Source: DATKMG01 sp035541995
GTDB lineage: Bacteria > Acidobacteriota > Terriglobia > Versatilivoradales > Versatilivoraceae
Assembly (NCBI GenBank): GCA_035541995.1
Contig: DATKMG010000019.1
Span: 1 to 8,933, forward strand
Length of the DNA: 8,933 nucleotides
Direction of reading: 5' to 3'
Part shown: positions 1-6,009 of the stretch, piece by piece
Numbering within the stretch: position 1 is the first letter of the stretch
Layout of the letters: the number at the start of each line of letters is the position of its first letter
Program-made: the position numbers and the translations under genes
The notes under the pieces: generated by a model
Told to the model about the DNA's origin: nothing
Seen by the model: the letters and a program-made list of their open reading frames with translations, nothing else
The model's database searches: none

Positions 1-2
1 TG

Positions 3-455
3 GCCCAGTTCGGAAAAACCGGAGCGGCGCAACTGGTGGAGTTCTTAAAGCAAGCTCCGGATCTGGAGTCCCGGCAGGAGTATTATCGACCGGAACGCTT
101 TCCTCTGCTGGGTGAATCACGCATCCCGGCTGGTCAAGAACCCTGCCGCAAGGCAGGTCAGAGTTACGCCGGGACCCGCCTTGGCTTGGAAGATCTGGCG
201 GCTGGATTGGCTAAAGCGTAGGGAGTCAGTGTCCGAGCCCTCCGGGGAAGGTCTGAACAACGTCGTTTGGTGGCGATCCGCGATCAATTGGTGGTTGCAG
301 CCCGCCAGTATTTCTTTTATCCCACAGTCAAAGTGGCTGGGTTTCTGGGTCGCACAGCCTCGGCCATCACTTACTCGGAGCGACGAGCCAGCAGGCATCT
401 GAGCGAGCGGCCTGAGTTGGAGAAGCAGCTTCAACAACTCTTGTTGAAACTGTAA
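3..455 (+). pseudogene. Decayed C-terminal remnant of a REP-associated tyrosine (Y1/IS200-like) transposase
   Basis: One reading frame (codons starting at 3, 6, 9...) runs from the window edge to a TAA at 453-455, broken by a TAG at 219-221. The part before the stop reads QFGKTGAAQLVEFL...YYRPERFPLLGE...LGLEDLAAGLAKA. The part after it reads GVSVRALRG...QRRLVAIRDQLVVAARQYF...VAGFLGRTASAITYSERRA...ERPELEKQLQQLL. This order matches what I recall of the C-terminal half of REP-associated Y1 transposases: a 'DERxLG' segment, a 'GVSVxxLRG' segment, then a DnaA-like helix-turn-helix that binds DNA. The catalytic Y1 domain would lie left of the window. Between about 112 and 185 the neighbouring frame (NHASRLVKNPAARQVRVTPGPAL) looks more natural than the main frame, which suggests two compensating frameshifts. 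TAG plus frameshifts argue for a dead gene. Family assignment is from memory of motifs, not a search. Confidence 0.6.
425..453 (+). repeat. Strong hairpin over the end of the transposase remnant
   Basis: Bases 430-437 (TTCAACAA) are the exact reverse complement of 441-448 (TTGTTGAA), separated by the three-base loop CTC. After one C/A mismatch (429/449) pairing resumes with CAG 426-428 against CTG 450-452 and a G-U pair 425/453. The structure covers the last codons and reaches the first base of the TAA stop. It could be part of the right-end structure of an IS200/IS605- or REP-type element, since these enzymes recognise hairpins. It could also be codon-level coincidence, because the segment codes for the leucine-rich tail QLQQLLLKL. 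Confidence 0.6.
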
Positions 456-509
456 ATTAGGAAAGTTATTCAATCTTTTAAGTGCGGCACAGTTTCAAGT
501 CAGTTTTTT
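444..509 (+). terminator. Possible intrinsic terminator or element end: long inverted repeat followed by a T-run
   Basis: TTGAAACTG at 444-452 is exactly repeated in reverse complement as CAGTTTCAA at 490-498. The loop is 37 bases and contains a weaker AAAG/CTTT pairing (462-465 with 475-478). Six T residues follow at 504-509. On the + strand this could end transcription of the transposase remnant. The left arm is shared with the hairpin at 425-453, so the two structures exclude each other. The long loop and the five-base gap before the T-run make it a mediocre terminator; an IS or REP end is the alternative. Confidence 0.35.
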
Positions 510-560
510 CTCCGGTCCCCCGCGCAACGCACGCTGCCCTTGGAATGTATGCCTTGATAG

Positions 561-584
561 GTGGGCACCTTTGTGGGCACCTTT
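561..584. repeat. Perfect 12-bp tandem duplication
   Basis: GTGGGCACCTTT occurs twice head-to-tail (561-572 and 573-584), followed by G, which also starts the unit. It sits in the short noncoding stretch between the convergent transposase remnant and the DUF1501 gene, 31 bases past the latter's stop codon. It could be a slippage product or a small scar. No coding role is visible. Confidence 0.9.
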
Positions 585-615
585 GAGGGAACAGAAAAGC
601 GCTGCACCCCTCCTA

Positions 616-2079
616 CTACGCCAGAAGCTTCTTAACCACATTGCCGTAGATGTCGGTCAAGCGGAAATCCCGGCCTTGAAATCGGTAGGTCAGCTTGGTG
701 TGATCGATGCCCATCAAATGCAGCATCGTTGCATGCAAATCATGGACTTCAATGGGGTCTTCGACCACATTGTAACCTAGCTCGTCAGTCTGGCCGAGCG
801 TGATGCCAGCCTGGATGCCACCACCAGCGAGCCACATGCTGAAGGCTCTGGGGTGGTGATCGCGTCCCAGAAACTTCGAGCGGTTGCGTTCCTCATTCAT
901 CGGCGTTCGACCAAACTCACCGCCCCAAACCACCAGGGTGGACTCCAACATTCCTTTTTGCTTCAGGTCCTTCACCAACGCTGCCGCTGCCCGGTCTGTT
1001 TCCCTGCATAAGCTGGGGAGCCGCGTCACAATGTCATCGTGGCTGGTGGTTCCGTGGTTGTCCCACCCACGGTGATAAAGTTGCACAAAGCGAACGCCCC
1101 GCTCCACCAAGCGACGGGCCAACAGGCAATTGTTGGCGAAGGAGGCTTTCCCGGACTCGGTTCCATACATTTCATGGATGGCCCGAGGCTCCTTGGAAAT
1201 ATCCGTCAGTTCCGGAACACTCGCCTGCATGCGGTAAGCCATCTCAAAAGAGGCAATGCGCGTGTGAATCTCAGGGTCACCCGCACTCTGCAGGTGCATT
1301 TCGTTGAGGTCCTTCAAGACCTCCAGTGACTGCTTCCGATCGGCGGGGGTAACTCCCTCTGGATTCGTCAGGAATAAAACCGGGTCTCCCTGAGATCGGA
1401 ATTGCACGCCCTGATAGACTGTGGGCAGAAAGCCGCTACCCCAGCAAGCTGTCCCTCCGTCCGGCTGGTTTTCACCTGACAACAAAACGACGAATCCGGG
1501 CAGGTTACTGGCTTCACTTCCCAGCCCATAGGTCAGCCAAGCGCCGAGGCTGGGCCGGCCAATGATTTGGTGACCTGTATTGAGAAAGATCTGTGCCGGC
1601 GCATGATTGAACTGCGTTGTACTGACAGAACGGATAATGGCAATGTTGTCGGCAACCTCTCCCAGGTGGGGCAGTAGCTCCGAGATTTCAGCGCCAGATC
1701 GCCCCCATTTCGTGAACCGATAGGGTGAGCCCAGAAGTTTGGGGGCCCCTCGAATGAAGGCAAAGCGTTCCCCTTTAACCATCGACTCCGGGATGTGCTG
1801 CCCATCCAATTCCTGGAGCTTTGGTTTGTAATCGAGAAGATCGACCTGCGACGGGGCGCCGGCCATAAAAAGGTAAATGATGCTCTTCGCCTTGGGTGTG
1901 AAATGCGGAGGCTTGGGAGCCAAGGGATTGGCCGAGAGGCCGTCATAGCCAAAGGCGTAGCGGTTGATTAGAGTCGTCAGGGCCGCAGCACCGATCCCAA
2001 AGCCGGCCTGCTTGAAAAAATGCCGCCGGGTCACCGCCCGCAGAAAATTCTGCATAGAATATAAGGGGACGTCGTCCAT
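616..2079 (-). CDS. DUF1501 family protein with a Tat signal
   Basis: A 487-residue protein, a normal full length for DUF1501, a family within the alkaline-phosphatase/sulfatase-like fold. The N-terminus carries a near-perfect twin-arginine signal, T17-R-R-H-F-F-K23, followed by a mild hydrophobic stretch (about 26-38), so export in folded form through Tat is expected. Family-like segments follow: IIYLFMAGAPSQVDLLDYKP (67-86), HRGWDNHG (336-343), VVWGGEFGRTP (383-393), GRDHHP (405-410) and HDLHATMLHLMGIDH (446-460). The His/Asp-rich blocks resemble metal-binding positions of the fold, but no reaction is established for the family. The start at 2079 is chosen because AAGGA lies 7 bases upstream; the later ATG at codon 9 has no ribosome site. 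It begins three bases after the stop of the PSD1 cytochrome gene, so the two are co-transcribed and probably coupled. In planctomycetes and Verrucomicrobia the two families are habitual neighbours. Confidence 0.93.
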   Translation of the reverse strand: MDDVPLYSMQNFLRAVTRRHFFKQAGFGIGAAALTTLINRYAFGYDGLSANPLAPKPPHFTPKAKSIIYLFMAGAPSQVDLLDYKPKLQELDGQHIPESMVKGERFAFIRGAPKLLGSPYRFTKWGRSGAEISELLPHLGEVADNIAIIRSVSTTQFNHAPAQIFLNTGHQIIGRPSLGAWLTYGLGSEASNLPGFVVLLSGENQPDGGTACWGSGFLPTVYQGVQFRSQGDPVLFLTNPEGVTPADRKQSLEVLKDLNEMHLQSAGDPEIHTRIASFEMAYRMQASVPELTDISKEPRAIHEMYGTESGKASFANNCLLARRLVERGVRFVQLYHRGWDNHGTTSHDDIVTRLPSLCRETDRAAAALVKDLKQKGMLESTLVVWGGEFGRTPMNEERNRSKFLGRDHHPRAFSMWLAGGGIQAGITLGQTDELGYNVVEDPIEVHDLHATMLHLMGIDHTKLTYRFQGRDFRLTDIYGNVVKKLLA

Positions 2080-2082
2080 GGC

Positions 2083-5000
2083 TTATTCCTTTGTCATCGT
2101 TTCATCCAGATTGAGCAGGACGTTCGAGACCATCGTCCAGGCTGCCAGCTCTGGTGAATCTGCGCTTGGATCTTTTGCCTGAACCACCTCACGGGCTGCG
2201 GCAGCGTCGCTCCGAAATCTCTTCAGTTCGCTCTGATAATACGAAAGAACCCGCTCGAGTTCCTGGGCGGTTGGCCGCCTCGAAACACACAAACGGAAGC
2301 CGTGAATCAAGCGCTCAGAAGGATCCGGTCCGGCTTCATTTATTACCCGCTTCGCCAAGGCCTGGGCCGCTTCGAAAAATGACGGATCATTCAGCGTGGT
2401 CAGAGCCTGCAACGGCGTGTTAGTACGGGGGCGTCTTACCGTACAGAACTCACGAGTGGGGGCATCAAAATTAATCAAACTCGGATAGGGAGAGGTTCGC
2501 CGGACAAACGTGTAGACACCCCGTCGGTGGCGGTCCTCTCCTTCACTCATCACCCATTTGTCATCGCTGTACGGCCTGTCCCAAACCCCTTCAGGCTGAT
2601 ACGGAAAGACACTGGGCCCACCCAGCTTCGGGCTGAGCAGGCCACTGGCCGCCAGCGCGATATCTCGAACCATTTCCGCTTCCACGCGAAACCGAGGCCC
2701 TCGAGCCAGCAATCGGTTATAGGGGTCCCGCTCTTCGAGGGCGGGCGTTACAGCTGACGATTGCCGATAGGTGGCCGACGTGACTATCAGTCGTTTAATC
2801 GCCTTCATACTCCATCCCCGTTGCATGAATTCGGTTGCCAGCCAGTCCAGCAGCTCGGGATGACTGGGTCGCTCACCTTGCGTTCCGAAGTCTTCGCAGG
2901 TCTCGACAATGCCCCGGCCGAAGAAGGCCTCCCAGTAACGATTCACCGTGACACGGGCCGTAAGCGGGTTGTCTTCATCCACCATCCACCGCGCCAAACC
3001 AAGCCGGTTCGGCATCTCGTCTTCCGCCAGGGGACTAAGGGCCGCGGGGACGCCGGCATAGACCTTCTCTCCCTTGCTGAGAAAGCTCCCTCGAATCCGA
3101 AGATTCGTCGAGGGGCGCTCAAAAGACTTACGCTCTTCGAGGATCATAGCAGTGGCGATTCCAAGCTTGTCGAGAGATTTCTTCTGCTCCTCGAGGCGAT
3201 CTCGGACGGTCTGTAGCAAGGGTGAGACCGAGCGATAGACTGCTGCCACCGATTGCTTCTGTTCAGGAGTACGCCGGAGAACAGGAATTTCCAGAACGGG
3301 CCAAAGACGCGCTGGCAGATCGACGATGCTCCCGGGGTCCGAGACTGAAGTCACAGACAGTCGGAAGCGCCCGATATTCCGGGAGGCGTGGCGCATTTCA
3401 TGCTTCAGGCGAACAGTTAAGAGGGTCTCTTGCTCCGTTCCGAATGGCTTCTCAGGAATAAGCACCAATTGCCTGCGCGGCAGGACATTCTTGTCCGAGG
3501 CCTCAATGGCCCAGCCGGTCTTCGACTCTTCCCGATCGGTCAAATTCTTAGCAGAGTAGCCTTTTTGAGATTCGTCGGCCAAAGAGTCTTTGAATGTAAT
3601 CTTCCGGACTTCCTCCGGTTTGCCGTCCGGCGCAGTCTCGAGTTCTACCTGGCTCAGAAAGAAATTACCCTCAGGGTCACGCCCGGGGCCATTGTGGGGG
3701 AGGCTTGAATCGCTCAAAACCTCTATACGCAGGGCCGTCATTCCAGTTAGATTAGTTCGAGCCTCGATCGTGTAACTGTCAGCCTCGGGGTTTTTGCCGG
3801 TTGCCAAAATCGATTGGTCTAGCAAGAGCTTGAGCGTGGCACCTCCCGCTGAAGTGAACCGCTGGGGGCGGAGCACGGTCCACTGAGCGTCCGCTTGTTT
3901 CATTGCTGTCTCCCAGGAGGCTTGGGCAGTCTCGAGTTCCGGAGTGGGGGTGTCCAGGATCGTTTGCAGCCTGCTCATCTCCGCCTTGATCTGTTTGCTC
4001 CTGGCCTCCTGCTCGGGAGTGGGCAGCTCCAGCTCGGGCTCGACCACCCACCCTTCTCCCTGCCCCAGATCAGAAATGACGTACTCGGAATTGTCGAAGA
4101 AGGCTAGAAACCGGTAATAGTCCTTCTGTGGGAATGGATCGAACTTGTGATTGTGACATTGCGCGCAGGCCAGCGTGCTTCCCAGCCAAACCGAAGCCGT
4201 GGTATTGACCCGGTCGACCAGGGAGTACCAGCGGTATTCCTCTTTGTCTACACCACCCTCCTGGTTAAGCATGGTGTTCCGATGAAATCCACTGGCAATC
4301 TTCTGCTCGGTGGTTGCGCCAGGAAGCATGTCGCCTGCGATTTGTTCGATAGTGAATTCCTTAAACGACATATCCTCGTTCAGTGCATTGATCACCCAGT
4401 CGCGAAATTTCCAGGCGACACGCCGTTCGTCCTTTTCATAGCCGTGCGTATCTGCGTAACGGGCGAGGTCCAGCCAGGGTCGGGCCCATCGTTCGCCGTA
4501 ATGGGGTGAAGCGAGCAGCCGGTCTACCAGTTTTTCATAGGCGTCCGGCCTCTGATCAGCGAGGAAGGCATCGACTTCCTCAAGTGACGGAGGCAGGCCA
4601 ATCAGGTCCAGACTGACTCGCCTGATCAGCGCCTCCTTGTTGGCCTCGGGAGAAGGAGACAATCCTTCTTTTTCCAGGCGCGACAGGACAAAATAATCAA
4701 TGGGATTGCGACACCAGCCGGAGTTCTTTACTTTTGGCAATTCAGCCCGGACGGGCCTGGTGTATGCCCAGTGGCCTGCGGGCTTCGCGACCGAGATCGC
4801 CAGTTGAGAATCCGGGCCAGGCGCCCCGCGGTCGATCCAGTGACGAATCGAGGCAATCTGTTCCGCCGTCAACGGAGGACTTCCGTAAGGCATCTGAGGG
4901 CGAACCAACCCTAGCAACCTTCGCACCAGAGGACTCTTTTCACCGCTGCCCGGCAGGATGACCTTTCCTGAAGAACTCCCCCTTAAGGCAGCCGATAGAG

Positions 5001-5622
5001 AATCCAGGCGCAACTCATTTTGATGGACCTCCGGGCCGTGGCAGCGGACACAGTACTCCGCGAAGAGCGGGCGGATGGTAGTCGCGAATAAGCCGGGATC
5101 GCCCGAGGAGGAATTAACAACTGACGAGCCGGCAGTTTGCGAGTGACTCGCAGTGATTTCTGGAAGCGCTGTAGTCCCCGAAGCGGAGATTGCGCCATCG
5201 ATCCATGCGCGAATCTTTTCAATGGCAGCCCGCGGCAGGGGATCAGCCCCTTGAGGCATCCTGGGGCCATCATTAGACCCCATTAGACGCTTGAGTAGAA
5301 CGCTCTCACGGCTATTTCCGGGCAGGACAACCTTCCCCGAGACTCCCCCTTTAAGCACGGCAGCCTCAGAATCCAGTCGAAGCCCAGCCAGCGGTTTTTC
5401 TCCACCGTGGCAGGCCACGCACGAAGCCTTAAAAATGGGAGCAATGTCGCGATCGAATTCGACCCGCTGGGTGGGTGGTGCTGGACTGCCGCCTTCCTTT
5501 CCAGCTTGGCTTCTCTTGACGCCGCCCTTCGCCATCAAGAACATGTTAATGAAAAAGACAAAGGCGAATATAGTGACTCTTCTTCCAGGGCCGCGGGGGC
5601 TCGAAGCAAAAATAGCTCTCAT
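2083..5622 (-). CDS. PSD1-type multihaem cytochrome: PSCyt1-PSCyt1-DUF1549-DUF1553
   Basis: A 1179-residue exported protein. Residues 16-31 form a short hydrophobic stretch after a basic start (RGPGRR), so a Sec signal or N-terminal anchor is likely; there is no lipobox. Two c-type cytochrome domains follow in tandem (about 59-144 and 182-267), each with CxxCH (C68-C71-H72 and C191-C194-H195), a shared LRLDS...G-S-G-K-V-LPG core, a later methionine in a MP motif (M122, M244) as candidate axial ligand, and an ending W-I-D. DUF1549/PSCyt2 spans about 305-515 (YFVLSRLEKEGL, WLDLARYADTHGYEKD, GFHRNTMLNQEGG) and includes a third CxxCH (C486-C489-H490). A coiled-coil-like stretch (535-580) and a probable beta-rich domain (about 585-760) come next, then another helical stretch (785-835) and DUF1553/PSD1 (about 870-1160: NRLGLARWM, NRYWEAFFGRGIV, TSATYRQSS, RRPRTNTPLQALTTLNDPSF). 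It probably carries electrons outside the cytoplasm; the partner and substrate are unknown. Start supported by AGGAG 6 bases upstream. Confidence 0.95.
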   Translation of the reverse strand: MRAIFASSPRGPGRRVTIFAFVFFINMFLMAKGGVKRSQAGKEGGSPAPPTQRVEFDRDIAPIFKASCVACHGGEKPLAGLRLDSEAAVLKGGVSGKVVLPGNSRESVLLKRLMGSNDGPRMPQGADPLPRAAIEKIRAWIDGAISASGTTALPEITASHSQTAGSSVVNSSSGDPGLFATTIRPLFAEYCVRCHGPEVHQNELRLDSLSAALRGSSSGKVILPGSGEKSPLVRRLLGLVRPQMPYGSPPLTAEQIASIRHWIDRGAPGPDSQLAISVAKPAGHWAYTRPVRAELPKVKNSGWCRNPIDYFVLSRLEKEGLSPSPEANKEALIRRVSLDLIGLPPSLEEVDAFLADQRPDAYEKLVDRLLASPHYGERWARPWLDLARYADTHGYEKDERRVAWKFRDWVINALNEDMSFKEFTIEQIAGDMLPGATTEQKIASGFHRNTMLNQEGGVDKEEYRWYSLVDRVNTTASVWLGSTLACAQCHNHKFDPFPQKDYYRFLAFFDNSEYVISDLGQGEGWVVEPELELPTPEQEARSKQIKAEMSRLQTILDTPTPELETAQASWETAMKQADAQWTVLRPQRFTSAGGATLKLLLDQSILATGKNPEADSYTIEARTNLTGMTALRIEVLSDSSLPHNGPGRDPEGNFFLSQVELETAPDGKPEEVRKITFKDSLADESQKGYSAKNLTDREESKTGWAIEASDKNVLPRRQLVLIPEKPFGTEQETLLTVRLKHEMRHASRNIGRFRLSVTSVSDPGSIVDLPARLWPVLEIPVLRRTPEQKQSVAAVYRSVSPLLQTVRDRLEEQKKSLDKLGIATAMILEERKSFERPSTNLRIRGSFLSKGEKVYAGVPAALSPLAEDEMPNRLGLARWMVDEDNPLTARVTVNRYWEAFFGRGIVETCEDFGTQGERPSHPELLDWLATEFMQRGWSMKAIKRLIVTSATYRQSSAVTPALEERDPYNRLLARGPRFRVEAEMVRDIALAASGLLSPKLGGPSVFPYQPEGVWDRPYSDDKWVMSEGEDRHRRGVYTFVRRTSPYPSLINFDAPTREFCTVRRPRTNTPLQALTTLNDPSFFEAAQALAKRVINEAGPDPSERLIHGFRLCVSRRPTAQELERVLSYYQSELKRFRSDAAAAREVVQAKDPSADSPELAAWTMVSNVLLNLDETMTKE
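2087..2091 (-). promoter_or_regulatory. Ribosome binding site of the DUF1501 gene, inside the end of the PSD1 gene
   Basis: On the minus strand AAGGA ends 7 bases before the ATG at 2079 and overlaps the last codons (K-E) of the upstream cytochrome gene. This placement fixes the longer DUF1501 start and suggests that ribosomes finishing the first gene restart on the second. Confidence 0.65.
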
Positions 5623-5628
5623 GTCATT

Positions 5629-5633
5629 CTCCT
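5629..5633 (-). promoter_or_regulatory. Ribosome binding site of the PSD1 cytochrome gene
   Basis: AGGAG on the minus strand with a 6-base spacer to the ATG at 5622. It supports the chosen start, which also gives a proper basic-plus-hydrophobic N-terminus for export. Confidence 0.75.
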
Positions 5634-5643
5634 GGGATGCTTC

Positions 5644-5672
5644 ATTCTACCTTTTTCGGATGAGAACACCAA
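5644..5672 (-). promoter_or_regulatory. Candidate sigma70-type promoter of the PSD1-DUF1501 pair
   Basis: On the minus strand TTGGTG (5667-5672) and TAGAAT (5644-5649) are 17 bases apart. The -10 matches the consensus in five of six positions; the -35 is only partly matched. Transcription would start near 5636, leaving a leader of about 14 bases, just enough for the ribosome site. A second TTGACC lies further upstream (minus strand, near 5720) but lacks a good -10. The call rests on motif spacing only. Confidence 0.35.
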
Positions 5673-6009
5673 GAGGAAGGAGAGAATTGGAGCAATCAAA
5701 AGTGAGGGTCAAAATGGAGGTTGACGGCGCGCTGCACAGGCCTTCTGAAACAAGGGCGCCTACACGCATGCCTTCACCCTGAATATTCGAGAGAAGTGTC
5801 TGTCACTCTTCCCGGGTACATCCTCAATTACGGACCTGTTCCCGGGGGTGTCGCGACGAACTGCTTGGCCGCTCACCCACTGGCTAGTTTCTGTCGTCGT
5901 CTCAGGACGCAGGGTAGCACAGACTTCGCAGTATGAGGTCTGAGGATGGTTGGAAAAAGGGACGGCGATTAAAGGATTGAATACTCCCGCTAAGTCCGTT
6001 ATCTCGAGA
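5673..6009. other. Noncoding gap between the kinase operon and the cytochrome pair
   Basis: I see no convincing gene here. Open frames across it (for example 5721-5936 on +) have no ribosome site and no recognisable protein pattern. It contains the REP-like motif pair at 5791-5855. The PfkB gene ends at its right border, where ATCTCGAGAT (6001-6010) is a 10-bp perfect palindrome touching the stop codon. On the minus strand a CCCTTTTT run follows about 50 bases after that stop, but I could not find a good stem in front of it, so no terminator is called. Confidence 0.6.
5791..5855. repeat. REP-like intergenic motif pair
   Basis: Two related blocks lie 30 bases apart: one with GTGTCTGTCAC followed by TCTTCCCGGG, the other with ATTACGGACCTG followed by TTCCCGGGGGTGTC. 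The octamer TTCCCGGG repeats exactly at 5809-5816 and 5839-5846, and each copy contains the palindrome CCCGGG. From memory, intergenic elements with 'GTGTCTGTC', 'ACCTGTTCCC' and 'TTCCCGG' blocks are common in environmental genomes that carry REP-associated transposases. Whether this is such an element needs genome-wide copies, which the window cannot show. Confidence 0.35.

Noticed and set aside
3779..4051. A second minus-strand frame inside the cytochrome gene
   Set aside because: It overlaps the PSD1 frame completely and has a low-complexity composition typical of a shadow frame.
5291..5782. A 163-codon open frame on the + strand across the start of the cytochrome gene
   Set aside because: It is antisense to the signal and first haem domain and runs through the promoter region; no ribosome site or family pattern supports it.
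5940..6009. An intrinsic terminator after the PfkB gene
   Set aside because: There is a CCCTTTTT run on the minus strand, but the only stems I could draw in front of it are four base pairs long with large loops.
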